Below are positions 1 through 11,382 of a DNA stretch of 64,000 bases, in pieces; within the stretch, counting starts at the first letter, position 1, and every line of letters begins with the position of its first letter. A program made the translations under genes and the position numbers. Source of the DNA: Diphasiastrum complanatum (Eukaryota > Streptophyta > Lycopodiopsida > Lycopodiales > Lycopodiaceae); contig CM055102.1 of assembly GCA_029204225.1 (NCBI GenBank), forward strand, positions 47,276,870-47,340,869, in the 5' to 3' direction. The notes beneath the pieces are model-generated. The model was given only the letters and a program-made list of their open reading frames with translations. It made no database searches and was not told where the DNA came from.

Positions 1-660
1 ATGAGTGTTTGATCCCCTGTTCTTCACAGAATTTTGAGAATTCTTTGCTTTTGTATTCACTTCCATTGTTAGATCTAAGAATTTGTATCTTTTTTGAAGT
101 GTGTCGCTCTGCAAATGCCACAAACTTCTTGAAGGAATCAAACACTTTGGATTTCTTCTTTAAGTGGTAGATTGTGTCATCCAGCTGTAATCATCTATGA
201 ACATCAGAAAGTATCTCGAAGCTGGGAGCGAATCCATCTTCATTGGTCCATAGACATCAGAGTGGACGAGCTCAAGAACTTCCTTGGCTCTTCTTCCCTC
301 ATGTCTGAATGGATTCCGATGTTGCTTGCCTTTTTGACAGGCTTCGCAAAACTCAGTTTCGGGCCTTGAAATCTTGAGACCTGTGACAATGTCCTTTCTG
401 CTCATGTCATACAGGCTCCGCATGTTCAAATGATACATTCTCCTATGCCAGAGCTGATCTTCATTTTTTGAATCATTCAATATGCTATCAGAGTTGCTGA
501 CTATCTTGGACTGGTAGAGGTTTCCTTCTCTGCATCCAACCGTCAGCAACTTGTTTGTCGTCTTTTCGATCATACGGCAAGTGTTGTCGTCGAACAAAAC
601 TCGAATGCCAAGATCTGCCATCTTGGAGATAGATAGCATATCTTTTCTGAGTGAGGACAC
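1..660 (-). pseudogene. Cop-1 pre-integrase and integrase N-terminus (partial)
   Basis: A 166-codon stretch (660-160) holds the gag-pre-integrase/HHCC region: LWHRRMYHLNMRSL followed by CEACQKGK, i.e. the His-His-Cys-Cys zinc-binding module. It continues to the first catalytic Asp context (HSDVYGPM) and FIDDYS. A frameshift near 160 separates it from the rest of the integrase core, whose sequence continues to position 1. In the zinc module the usual 'GH' is 'YH'. This piece belongs downstream of the gag-protease block on the same strand. Confidence 0.8.
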
Positions 661-671
661 ATAGAGTGCTC

Positions 672-1768
672 CTAGCAGCTCTGCTTGGCTTGAAGTGTTC
701 GTAGTTGTTGAGTGTCGATGCCTTTGACATCGTGTCTACTCCCGTCACCAAGAATCACTGCTCTGTTGTTTTCAAGCTCTCTAAAGTCAATCAAGATCTT
801 CTTATTACAGGTTATGTGAGATGTTGCTCTTGAATCAATGACTACATTGTAGTCGTGTTCAGTGTAGCTCGCTGAAGCTTCATCGAGTATCGTGAAAGCT
901 TCGTCACCTCTGTCAGTATCTTTTGATGACTCTGCAACATTAGTTTTTTCAACTTTGCTCTTTCTTTTTGGGTTGAATCTGCAATCGTAGGCAGAATTTC
1001 CCTTCTTCTTGCAGTGCATGCAAGGTATTACTGGATTGAACCAGCATTTGTTGGCCGTATGGCCTGGTTTGTGACAGTGATTGCAAGAAAAAAATTGTTG
1101 ATTTGAGGACTTCGTCTTTTCAAATATTGGCTTGTTCTTGTTTTTCTTCTTTCCTTTTGTGAAGAGAGCCTTCTCTTGATCACTGCTTCCCTCTTCTTTT
1201 TCTCTCATCAGTCTCTCATCAGTGACAAGACTGACTGCTTTGTCGAATGTCATATCTGGTAAACTCAGTATGAGCATTCTCAACAGTTGATAGAATGTCG
1301 GTAGAGATTTCATGAAGTACATTAGTTGCTGTGGTGCTAGGACCTGGTGCTCCTGTCCTGATGCAGCAAGTTGAGCGAAGATCATTTTAGTCTTCTCAAC
1401 GTGCTGATCCAACTGGTTGCCATTCCATCATAGGGATTGCAGCTGATTGTAAAAGTGCATAACTGAAGTTGCAGTCCTCACTTCATACTTCTGTTTTAAT
1501 TTTTTCCATGTTGCATGGCTGCTTTCGTAGTCTTCAATCTGCATGAGTAGATCTTCATTTATGGACAAAACGATAATCACCATTGAGTGCTATCTTTTTT
1601 TATCCATTCATCTCTCCTTGGGTCTCCCTCTGGAGGCTGCACCTCTGAGAGTTCGGTCAGCGACCAGATGCCTTCACCCTTCAAAAGTGTTTTGATTTTG
1701 AATTTCTAGATTCTGTAATTTGCACCATCAAGATTGATTGTTACTCTTGTCTTGATTGGTATAGCCAT
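672..1768 (-). pseudogene. Cop-1 gag-protease, degenerate
   Basis: This encodes the capsid/nucleocapsid and the start of the aspartic protease of Cop-1. Reading from an ATG at 1768, the N-terminal part is broken by in-frame stops. A clean 246-codon stretch (1412-672) follows. It contains the UBN2-like gag region, then two zinc knuckles: CNHCHKPGHTANKC, which is canonical CX2CX4HX4C, and CMHCKKKGNSAYDC, in which the His is Asn. After these comes the protease segment with DSRATSHIT, where the usual DSGA active-site motif has Arg in place of Gly. The reading frame ends soon after the protease. It is a dead copy. Confidence 0.8.
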
Positions 1769-1833
1769 ATTGTGTTGTCTAGAAGAATCACTGCTGGGAT
1801 ATCAGTAGTGATAACTTGTGAGCTCTGATATCA

Positions 1834-2628
1834 TGTCGCAAGAAGCAAAAAATGGTTCAGTGTCGCGAAAGCGAAACTATTTTTTTTTTTTCGTTTTCGT
1901 TATTTGCGAACGATTTTGTGTCTTTGAATTTTCTTTTGCATGGAAGTTTCACAGAATCCTAGACACGCGACTGCACATCACAGAACAGATTCTATTCTAG
2001 CAATCAAAATAAATGACGCAAGAGTAGGACATGCACAAAAAATAGAGCAACTGTATTATCAGTTTAGTTTTAGAGCGAGATCATTAGTGTCACGCTCGTT
2101 GGCGGAATAACACTCTGCTCTTTTGCTGTGTTTTGCTCATTGGTAGACTTTCATGCATAGCTCTATTGTTTCTAGTATTTTTTTTCTGCTCTACTCGCTA
2201 CGTCTCTCTCTTTGTCTCTTACAGATCTCTGTCTATTCAGATATATGTAATGATCCAAAAAGGATAGTTTATACCTCCACTATGTGGATTTTACAAGATA
2301 GCTAAACACAGAATCACAAGACTAGTTAACACTAATCAACTAGTTAGTTAGTCTCCGTCGTTGTCTCTTGTTTCACTTGGGCGTGAAGTCTATGACTCCA
2401 AGTCCGTTGAGCTGCCAGCTGGCAGCGCAAAAGATTCTTCTTTGTTTGCTTTCGTTCTTTTCGTTTCTTTCATAATCTTCTGTTTTGCGTCCCTTTACGG
2501 TTTGCGATTCTGGAGGTGTGTTTGCGATTCACGAATGATTCGCGAGTCATTTGTGCTTCGAGTCAAAGGCACGTTGACTGTCGCGAATTGTTCTCGTTTG
2601 ACCTTCGTTTCTTGTTCGTGCTGCGACA
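1834..2628 (-). repeat. 5' LTR of Cop-1 (795 bp)
   Basis: The LTR is bounded by the inverted termini TGTCGCA (1834) and TGCGACA (ending 2628), the TG...CA form expected of LTRs. Just inside it, at 1819-1833, the minus strand reads a degenerate initiator-Met primer site (ATGATATCAGAGCTC instead of TGGTATCAGAGC). The second LTR is outside the window, so the ends rest on the inverted termini and the neighbouring primer site only. Confidence 0.75.
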
Positions 2629-4046
2629 AAGTTGCAGGAGTTCACCTTTTCTGAAACTCCACCATCATCATCCATAGATCCATCACCATCAAGAAAGTTA
2701 GGAGAAACAACATCAAGATTGTTAGTTTCATCAACATCAACTTTCTTTGGTACATTGTCTTCTTCAAAAATGACATCCCTAGAAATGAAAACTTTTCTTG
2801 TTGAAGGAATGTAGACTTTGTAAGCCTTGCTTAGTTCACTATAGCCAACAAACACACCCTTCTTTGATGAAGGATCTTCTTTAGTTCTATCATCAAGAGT
2901 GATGTTGACAAAACAAGTACAACCAAAGATCCTACAATGCTTGACACTAGGCCTCCTACCATAGAGGACCTCAAAGGGAGTCTTACCATTCAAAGAAGCA
3001 CTTGTCCACCTATTACAAAGATAGTTAGCACATGCTAAAACTTCCCCCCAAAAAGACTTAACAAGATTAGCATGTAGTCTCATTGCCTTGGCTCATTTGA
3101 AAAGGGTTCTATTCTTCTTTTCTGCCACTTCATTCTATTGTGGAGTCCTAGGACTAGAAAACTCCCTCTTCATCCCATGTGCTATGCAGAAATCTTTGAA
3201 CTTATTAGAAATATATTCCCCTCCATTATCTGATCTCAAGCATTTGATCTTTGCATTGAATTGATTTCCCACTTCATTCTTAAACTTGACAAATGCAGCA
3301 AACACTTCATCTTCGGTTTTAAGAAGATAGACCCAAGTATACCTACTAAACTCATCAATTAAAGTTGCATACATTTTTGCCCCACCATTGCTAGTTGTAC
3401 TATAAGAATGAAGATCCGAATGCACAAGTTGAAAAGCTTCTTTAGATCTAGAAGTAGATCTAGAATAAGCAAATCTATGAGATTTGGACAAGGCACAATG
3501 TTCACAAACACTATTGTTTGCAACAAGACTTTTAGGGGGACCAAGAACATGCTCTTTCTTTGCCATTACCTCCAAAGATTTGAAGTTGCGATGGCCCAAC
3601 CTCTTATGCCAAACTTTTTGGTTTGTCAATTGCTCCGTAGCCATACATCCTTCATGCTTAGAGGTCACACATGCATCTAGTTTTAAAAGCTTCCCATTTC
3701 TCCTTCCTTGAGCAATCAAGGGTTGACATTTACTTATCAAACAAGCATCTCCAATGAACTCAACATCAAGCCCCTTGTCAATCATTTGACTAACACTAAG
3801 CAAGTTCTTAGTGATTGAAGGAATGTACAATACGTTTTTAAGATTAGCTTTCCTATTTGTTGAAAGAGAAATAGGAATTGTGCCTATGTCTTTGATGTCA
3901 CATTGACCATCATTTGCAGTATAGATGATGTTGCTCTCTCCCTCACAAGACAATAAGGATGAAAAGCATTCCTTATGTCTTGTCATGTGAGATGAGGCTC
4001 CACTATCAATCCACCAAGGATCATTCCCATCTATATGTGCAAGCAA
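2629..4046 (-). pseudogene. Cop-2 protease-integrase, interrupted by Cop-1
   Basis: This is copia pol of a second minus-strand element. From 4046 it has the protease motif WWIDSGASSHMT, then the integrase zinc module (VWHKRLGHRNFKSL ... CEHCALSKSH). The catalytic core shows HSDL, LRSDNGGEY and, past a stop near 3134, NEVAEKKNRT with the catalytic Glu. The C-terminal GKTPFEVLYGRRP/VFVGYS region follows at 3083-2629. The frame is broken by a stop near 3134 and again near 3085. At 2629 it is cut by the Cop-1 LTR, so its RT and RNase H lie outside the window. It is closely related to Cop-B. Confidence 0.85.
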
Positions 4047-4049
4047 ACT

Positions 4050-4555
4050 AAAGTCATAACAAAAGTTTCACAAATGATATGCTCTTCTTCATCTATTGCT
4101 AGATTTCCTTGCCTCTCACCCTGCTCTCTTTTCTTCTTATGACATTCATTAGCAAAATGACCTTTTATCCCACAATAAAGGCACTTGAATTTTGACTTTT
4201 CTTTCTTTCTAAAAGAAGTAGAAGAGGAGGAGGAAGAGTGATCATCATGATTCGAGTTACCACCTTTGGACCATTTTCCTTTGCCTTTGACTTTGCCTTT
4301 TGTGAAGAAAGCATCTTTGACTCCACCTTATAAGGATGCACCATCAAGCTTTGATTGCAACCTATATTCTTCAGCCAATAAGAATTTTTGCAAGTCAACC
4401 ACACTTGACAAGACTCTTTGAATGGCAAAAGTTTGCACAAGGTTAGCATGTTCATCTAGCAAACCATTCAACATAACCTGGACTATTTCACCATCTTTCA
4501 TGCTTTCATCAATGCATGCTAGATCATCACTTAAGGTATTTGACTCAAATAAAAA
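4050..4555 (-). pseudogene. Cop-2 gag (3' half) with zinc knuckle
   Basis: The minus strand carries the C-terminal half of a UBN2-type copia gag, including an ACIDES-like segment, a lysine-rich stretch and an intact zinc knuckle CLYCGIKGHFANEC near 4180-4140. An in-frame TAA lies near 4328. The N-terminal half is missing: homology stops near 4555. Gag and protease are in different frames here, with the shift falling at 4045-4050; see the finding on the shared -1 offset. Confidence 0.75.
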
Positions 4556-5275
<720 letters not shown>

Positions 5276-5678
5276 AGAAGCAAGTGAGAGATTACCTTCA
5301 CCTTATCATTCCATTTGAAAAGTTAGAATGAAATCAATTCTAATAATTCAATATCTCATAGATATAGTAATGGGGATCGAGGAGGAGCCTCAAATCCTTC
5401 AAGATAATGTGAGGTCCAAGAAGAGATCTAGAACAACACTTCATTGCATAAAGGTGAATGTGTCCAATGAGATTCTTGAGAGATGGGAGTATGCGCCTCT
5501 TCTAAAAATGCTTGGATACATTAAAAACTATCTATTATCATATTGAAAAACAAAATCCTCCTAAGCATCCAATGGAAAGGATAAAGTGTTCAAATTTATG
5601 TGCTTAGAGTGAAATACTACAATAGACAGCTAACATGCATTGGAGAGCCAATCAATCAAATAGAGCTATTCAAGTTGT
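5276..5678 (+). pseudogene. Copia gag fragment, part 1 (split by GypNA)
   Basis: The plus strand reads a UBN2-type copia gag: a degenerate N-terminal segment, then MGIEEEPQILQDN, KKRSRTTLHCIKVNVSNEIL and a degraded continuation. It is similar in order and wording to the gag of Cop-D. The frame is broken by stops after about 5545. The reading is interrupted exactly at 5678 by the GypNA LTR and resumes at 12190. Confidence 0.7.
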
Positions 5679-6481
5679 TGTAGGGCCTTCGATCCGACAT
5701 TGTAATAGCCCTCCCGCCTGTCAACTTGGGTTAGTTCACTGGATAGGCACCTAACTATGCATAGATGCTACTTTTAGTTAGTTCCCTACTTTTTATCCAA
5801 CTCTACCTCCACTAACACTACTCGCACTAACTTCATCATGATTGTTGGTGAAAGGGAAGGGTAGAATAGAAGAGAAAGAAGGGAAAGAGAGAAAGAGAGA
5901 GATAGAGTTGAAAGGGGGAGGTTAGCTCAAAAGCTCAAGATGCATGCTAATGGAAAAACCATGACTATTAAAACAAGAAAATAGAAATGGAAACAATTAG
6001 AAACACACAACAAAAGCATTAGCATGAGTGCTTATCAAATGAGGATGCTTGGCTCTCCAAATTGGTAGAGTTTTCTCCTTATCATTAAGCATGGAAATAG
6101 AGTACAAATGGTGTCTTTTTATAAAATGGGGAAGGCCCTTGCCCCAAAATCCTATTGGCTAATATTTACATTGATCCTATCCATTCATCTTGGACCCAAC
6201 TTGATCCAAGGGTCCACAAAAAGTACATTGAAATTCACAAGATTCATGTGAGTCACAAATTGGAACCAACTCTAAAAAAGTAATCTCTAAGTTTAAAATT
6301 GACTTTGGGCGGGCCTCAAGTTTTATTTTACTTATAAAGGTCCCAAGCCTATTAATTTAATCACAACTTAGCTTCTGTGCTCATTGGGCCATGGGATTAT
6401 ATGCGCAGGATGCCATGCCCTCGCAACACATTTTATTGGACGATTTTATTTATTTACACTTCATCGGGAATACCCCCAACA
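5679..6481 (-). repeat. 3' LTR of GypNA (803 bp)
   Basis: It starts TGTAGGG and ends CCCCCAACA in plus-strand reading. It matches 11383-12184 along its length, with scattered substitutions and a few short indels. On the minus strand a TATA-like TTATAAAAAG lies at about 6115-6126, consistent with the LTR promoter. Confidence 0.93.
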
Positions 6482-6561
6482 GGACCACGGCCTGAAGTAG
6501 TGCCGGTCCCTCGGCACTCTGCCGGTTCAGTAAAGAGTCTTCTTGGCTCGTCTCTGGTGGA

Positions 6562-6920
6562 TCAGGTAGCCCGTGACGTCTTCCATGAATTTGATGCAGT
6601 CCAGTTTCTTAAGTCCTTGGGCGTGTGAAGGGACTTGTGGACTCCTGTCAGCCAGTCTTGGTCGACCCACGCTTGGAATCTACACGTCCAGGGATCGCCA
6701 AGGAAGGCAGTTTGGTAATAGACACGAGTGACTGGCAGCTGATCTTCGACTTTGTCAGAAGCTAGTGCCTTATTAGGATCAAAGAATATAGGGGGGAGAA
6801 AATTGTCCCATTTATTTTTAATCTCCATTAAATGCTCTAATTCCCGGGCATAAGTGGCTGCCGTGCGGACTGTTGGATCAGGGCAATTGAAATATTTTAT
6901 TGAACTCTGCCTAATAGTTG
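6562..6920 (-). CDS. GypNA 3' ORF, unknown (about 119 aa)
   Basis: The minus strand is open from about 6920 to 6562. It encodes a mixed-composition, aromatic-rich segment (FNCPDPTVRTAATYARELEH; then WDNFLPPIFFDPN, VYYQTAFLGDPWTCRFQAWV). Unlike the neighbouring low-complexity frames, it looks like folded protein. No RT or integrase motif is present, it lacks a clear start, and it ends about 80 bp before the 3' LTR. I do not recognise it. Confidence 0.4.
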
Positions 6921-6940
6921 TTCAATGTTTGGCTATATAC

Positions 6941-7561
6941 CTACACCTGACGCCTAAAGAGATTCATCTCTACTTGAGAGAGCGGCCTTGAGTCTGGTGC
7001 AGGTTGAGCTAGCCAAGCAAGTTTTTTATTTTGTAAGGCTTTCACTTCTGCCCCCAGGCGCGTATTCTCTACTTCAAAAATTTGTAGTTGCGCCTGGAGT
7101 GGAGCAAGCCGTTGGGACGCTTCGGATTGAAGCTCCCGCACCTTCGTGGAGGCCTCTGTCAGCACTTTGGAGAGGCTTTGGATGTATAGGTTGAGGCCAT
7201 CCTCCTTCTGCTGCAGCTTGGCAATCTCTCAGTGCCCTTCTTGTTCATTCTGTTGAGCTAGAATAAGCTCTTGCTGCAGCTTTGTGAGTTCCGCTTGCAG
7301 CTGTGTGTTGTTGGTCGCCAAGTGGAGTACCCTACTGTCCAAAATGGCCTTGGCTGCTACCGCCTCCAAGATGTATGTGCCCAAGGTTTGGTACGTCATC
7401 GTTAAGTCTGTTGGAGCAGTCGGTACGCTGGCATTGATAGGGGCTTGTGTGGTAGAGGCCCCGACGACTTGTGGAGCTCCGTCGTCATTGTCTTCAATCA
7501 GGTTCTCGAGGGACCTGATGTCATCTGGGGCGATGGGATCAGTCCGATCCGGCGATGGCAT
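6941..7561 (-). pseudogene. GypNA internal ORF encoding a coiled coil, one stop
   Basis: A frame of about 206 codons starts at 7561 and is interrupted once by TGA at about 7226-7231, after which it stays open in the same frame to 6941. The N-terminus is acidic and Pro/Thr-rich. From about residue 70 it has a heptad-like Leu/Ala/Gln/Glu pattern (NNTQLQAELTKLQQELILAQ, then LAPLQAQLQIFEVENTRLGA), a predicted long coiled coil. The stop is one C-to-T change from an Arg codon. No retroviral enzyme resembles it. It is an extra element-borne protein of unknown role, perhaps a capsid partner. Confidence 0.5.
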
Positions 7562-7570
7562 AAAAATTGT

Positions 7571-8344
7571 CTAAACAAATGCGTCATCAGACAATGGGTG
7601 GTTGCCCTTGACAACCTTTAGTGGCAAAACATGTGGGGTGAGAGAAGTAACAATGGAAACGAGGGTGAGGACAGTTTGTCCAAATGAGAGGATGGGTGGA
7701 ACAGAGGGGAACTGAAGTGTGGTGTGGAGCACGGAAGGCGAGAATGGAGCAAAAATGGTCTGACGTGGGGGTGAAAAGTTGATGACTTGCATCCACGCCA
7801 GAGTGTCCGAAGACAACTGAGAATCAGAGGGATTAAACTGAAGAGGAGCGACGATGGCGACAGGAGCAATGGAGGATGCGATGGTAATGGAAGGGGTAGT
7901 GGACAATGGAACAGAAATGGAAGTGGTATCAACAGAGGAAACATGAATGGAAACAGAAGCAGTCGTGGATGAAACAGAAAGAGAGGTAGTGACAACAGAG
8001 ATAGGAGGGGGAGGTTGTACAGAAGAAGATGTGGCGATGGTTGATGGAGTGGTTACTGATGTGGCGGTGGTACGTTGTCTAGTGGTAGGTGGAGATGAGG
8101 AGGAGAGGGCAGTGCCACGCATTCTCTTGCTAGCTGTTGTATCAGTAACTGTGGATTGGGAGGATGTGGATGCGGCAGATGGTAGATAAAGATTAGTGTG
8201 CGGCACGATGGAAGATAAAAGACTAGAGCGACGGAAGCCGCGCACTTTCACCTCAAGAAGTGCGAAAAGGTGGTTCATGACGATGCAACCGATCATTCTG
8301 ATCAGTGCATAGGGGTAGGCCCGCTTGCGATTCCCATTCGTCAT
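7571..8344 (-). CDS. GypNA internal ORF, Ser/Thr/Pro-rich (257 aa)
   Basis: This is an uninterrupted 257-codon minus-strand frame. It has a short ordered N-terminus (MTNGNRKRAYPYALIRMIGC) with hydrophobic residues, then roughly 150 residues dominated by Ser, Thr, Val, Pro and Ala. A few basic residues (KRMRG, TTRQR) occur near residues 73-95. No pol motif is present. The biased composition means the open frame could be partly fortuitous. It sits between gag and the coiled-coil ORF of the same element, and no homologous family is recognised. Confidence 0.4.
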   Translation of the reverse strand: MTNGNRKRAYPYALIRMIGCIVMNHLFALLEVKVRGFRRSSLLSSIVPHTNLYLPSAASTSSQSTVTDTTASKRMRGTALSSSSPPTTRQRTTATSVTTPSTIATSSSVQPPPPISVVTTSLSVSSTTASVSIHVSSVDTTSISVPLSTTPSITIASSIAPVAIVAPLQFNPSDSQLSSDTLAWMQVINFSPPRQTIFAPFSPSVLHTTLQFPSVPPILSFGQTVLTLVSIVTSLTPHVLPLKVVKGNHPLSDDAFV

Positions 8345-8414
8345 CAGCTAGAGGTTCCGTAGGATTGTCCCTTTCTTGCTCTTTTTCCTCCGCTTGGGCT
8401 CTCTATACCCAGTG

Positions 8415-8893
8415 TCATATTTTCTGGTACTGTCTTCTTTCTTCCCTATCATTCGGATATAGCACTGAAGTTGAGGGCTGTTCATCAGTGACCGATGGTG
8501 CTGGTGAGAGAGCCACTTCCTTCCTCTTTTGTGCTCGCGTAACAGCTAACACATGAGCATGGAGTTGTTGCCCTTCCGGTGGCATCCCTGTTGGAACTGC
8601 TGGTTGTTGTATTGCATTGAAGTTTAGTGGTGCATTGGTTCCAGGTCTCAATGGAAAAATTTTATAGAAGTGTCCATAACCACATTCTCAGCAGAAGGAT
8701 GTATATTGTCTTTTGTAAGGACATTCTGCAATTCTATGTCCTTCGCCACATCAGTAGCAGCTGTAGTTCCTCCCGCCTTGATGCTGAGTTTGAGCTGCAT
8801 AGGTGCTACAACATATTCATTTATAGTAGGATCCATAAACAGTTCGTCTGTTCCATACCATTGTTGCTGCTCAAGTTGAGGTGGTACTTCCAT
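8415..8893 (-). pseudogene. GypNA post-gag reading frames, low-complexity
   Basis: Two short minus-strand stretches follow gag: 8893-8648 (81 codons, begins MEVPPQLEQQQWYGTDELF) and 8651-8415 (78 codons). They are Gln/Pro/Thr-rich, with no recognisable protease or RT. They may be the C-terminal continuation of the gag polyprotein. I cannot assign a function. Confidence 0.4.
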
Positions 8894-10060
8894 CTATGGT
8901 TCCGCTGTTGTCAGGTTTACGTGGGACACTTGTTGATTGACTGGCCCAGGTGGTGCAGGTAAGGCCATACGCTGTTGGTGATTCGATGTGCCATACCTCG
9001 GTGTCTCGTTTGGTGCCCCTTGATGATATGAATAAGAAGTTTGATAAGGACTTCTCTTCTGTTGAACAATCTGGCGGTTGTGCGATGTTGCATTGCACAG
9101 ATGGCAAAATCTATGTGTCAGTATCATATTTTGCTTTAGGACTGGACACTCGTTCGCTGTATGGTTTTGCATGCACACTAAACACCATACATTCTCCCAT
9201 TGTGGATACTGTAGCTGGTTTGGGTCCGGTTGATGTGGCATTGCTACTACAGCTCCTTGTAAGGCTTTCAATTTTTGATCAAATTACGCCGTAAGTTGCT
9301 CCATCTGTTTGTGTAATTTTGTCAATTGATCCAACAACAGTTCTATGGATAGAGCGGATGCGTTTAATGATGACGATGATATCGAGGGAGTAGGAGTGTG
9401 GGTAGATGGATATTCGTCGTCAGATCCCTCATCCTCTTCCCTGATGGCATCTTTCATAGCTTCTTGCAGAGTAGCATACTGCTCTCGTCATTTCAGTTCT
9501 CTTTTGATGCTTCATGGTAGTCCGGCTAAGAACCACATGATCACTGCATGATCGAAAGTTAGGACTGCACTACACTCAGATCGTAGATGTTTGACCCATT
9601 CAATATAGTCCTTGACCCTTTCTCATTTTTCCATCTTGACTTTACTCAGCAAGAGAAATGGGTCTTCTAGGAACTTCCTTGGTTTAAAGCGCGTAATGAG
9701 AGCCGCTTTAACCGCTTCCCAGGTAGATTTTTCTTTCTCTAACAGGTTGAAAAACCAATCCTAAGCCACTGCCAATAAGGACATGGAAAACAACATCAGC
9801 TTTTCCGCAGGTGTCTGTTCACCATAGATTTCACAAGCTTGCTCGTAGATCTGGAGGAATCGGATGGGATCTGATAATCCGTCATATTTTGGTATTTCCA
9901 TATGTGGTGCTCTCCGGACTACTTGCAAGGGAGCGACAGGTACAGGTTGGCCCACTGGTTCCATTGGCGCTGGTTCCAGTTCTTCCTCTTGTTGCGCAAC
10001 TGCTAATCTGGGAAGGTGTGGTGCTTGATTTGCTATCCTTCTTGCTACTGGTCATCCAAA
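8894..10060 (-). pseudogene. GypNA gag (Retrotrans_gag type) with zinc-knuckle relic
   Basis: This is the capsid gene of GypNA. Reading the minus strand from about 9964: a Pro-rich start, IPKYDGLSDPIRFLQIYEQA, then the region of DWFFNLLEKEKSTWEAVK and ALITRFKPRKF that is typical of plant gypsy gag (PF03732 family), an acidic linker, and CLVCMQNHTANECP, a zinc knuckle with CX2CX4HX4C spacing. Four in-frame stops interrupt it, near 9762, 9625, 9495 and 9293. Each sits where a Trp, Arg or Gln codon would be expected and differs by one C-to-T or G-to-A change. The frame is otherwise well preserved, so it decayed by point mutation rather than rearrangement. Confidence 0.8.
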
Positions 10061-10139
10061 TCTCAGATTCATTTGATGGTGGGTTCCAAAGTAGTTGGAT
10101 CTTGCTTGTACAGTGGGATGCAGTTTGGATCTTAAGGAT

Positions 10140-11365
10140 CTGATCAATCTAATCGACCGGAAGTGAAATTTAGGCCTTGTATGGTGGCTTTTCCTTGATA
10201 ACTTTTTACTCCTTGCACTGATTGACCTAAGATTTCGACAGTAGCTAGATCTGATGTAGATCTTTCCACTGATCTAGTTTGCAAGGATTCTCTTGTCTGA
10301 GGGTTGGCTGTGCGAGGGTTCTTTAGCTATTTTTGCAGATAAAAAACTTGATATCTCTCAGATCTTTGGGAAGTAACTCTCTCAAGGATCACAGTAGTTG
10401 AATCTGGGTCAGATCTCACTATGAAAATCTCTACGAGAGTTAACTCTCACACTAAGTGAAAATTTCACTGTATGCGAGGGTTTAGAACCACTATTTTGGC
10501 TTGATCTTCACCAAATCTCAATACAAACTCTCGCAGGCTTCTTCACTGATGAAATTGACATTCTGAATCGATTGAGGTGGTCTGCGAGAGTTCTTATAGG
10601 AAAGATTTGCTGAATCTTCACTTTTTAGTGATTTTTTAGCACTTAAGTCCAATTTTTTGCTCACTGAAATCAAACTAACTCTCACAGGCTCTTCTGTGTC
10701 CTGGTCTCACTGAGATGGAACTTCAAAATCCTCTGCGAGAGTTCTTACCCACTGGAACTAAAAATTTTGGTGTCTACGAGGATTCTCTGGTACTTTCCCA
10801 TCTTTTTTTCACTAGGAACTCTCGCACAGGCACTCAGACATCAAACTAACTCTCGCAAGCTTCTCTGTGTCCTGGTCTCATTGAGATGGAACTTCAGAGG
10901 GCTCTGGGAGAGTTCTGGTGAAGACTTGTGTTTTTTTGGATTTTTTTCAAGGGTTTTTTGAAATTTTTTATGAGTTTTCTTAGATTTTTGCAATTTTCTT
11001 GGAACTAACTCTCGCAGGCTTCTATGCAGGTCTGGGACAGTACTCTGGAGTTGCTGCCAGTCATGCAAGGGTTAACTCTCTCTGATTTTGGAGATATTAA
11101 AATATGATGAGATTTTAGGCTCTTTTTCCCTCCAAAATACAGATTGGTGTGTTTTTTGGGTTTTTGGCTGGTTGGTTTGGGTTTCAAGCCCTTAGATGCT
11201 GTTCAGGGCCTCCTCTACCCTCTCACACCTCCTCCGCTAGCTGTGAACAGTCCAACACAAAAAAATTCATAAACCTAACTCTAAACTCCCAAAAATCTAC
11301 CTAAAACTACTCTAAAAAGCAAGAAATAGCTAAAATGCAACTACACTAGTTAGTGGAAACCTATC
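10140..11365 (-). repeat. GypNA leader with imperfect repeats
   Basis: The region between the primer site and gag is non-coding. It contains several imperfect copies of a unit built on AACTCTCGCAGGCTTC and CTCTGTGTCCTGGTCTCACT, near 10517, 10676, 10848 and 11008. Two copies also share GAGATGGAACTTCA. The repeats are divergent, so they look like old tandem duplications in the untranslated leader. Confidence 0.6.
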
Positions 11366-11382
11366 ACCGGCAACGACACCAC
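11366..11382 (-). promoter_or_regulatory. Primer-binding site of GypNA
   Basis: Immediately inside the 5' LTR the minus strand reads GTGGTGTCGTTGCCGGT. It resembles the TGGCGCCGTTGCCGG-type primer sites common in plant Ty3/gypsy elements and differs from the copia initiator-Met site elsewhere in this window. The tRNA cannot be named from this sequence alone. Confidence 0.65.

Larger units (their letters stand above)
1..2628 (-). mobile_element. Ty1/copia retrotransposon Cop-1 (5' part; runs off left edge)
   Basis: This is the 5' portion of a minus-strand copia element. It begins with an LTR at 2628-1834, followed by a degenerate primer site, gag, protease and the start of integrase, and it runs off the window at position 1. 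The LTR/internal order and the copia pre-integrase-integrase arrangement support the class. The right end abuts the integrase tail of Cop-2, so Cop-1 was inserted into Cop-2. The likely 5-bp target copy is AAGTT at 2629-2633, but its partner lies outside the window. Stops and frameshifts in gag make it non-functional. Confidence 0.85.

Noticed and set aside
7618-7995. Overlapping minus-strand frame rich in Leu/Pro/Phe
   Set aside because: It is a shadow of the Ser/Thr-rich ORF at 8344-7571 in another frame, with composition set by the repeat-like DNA.
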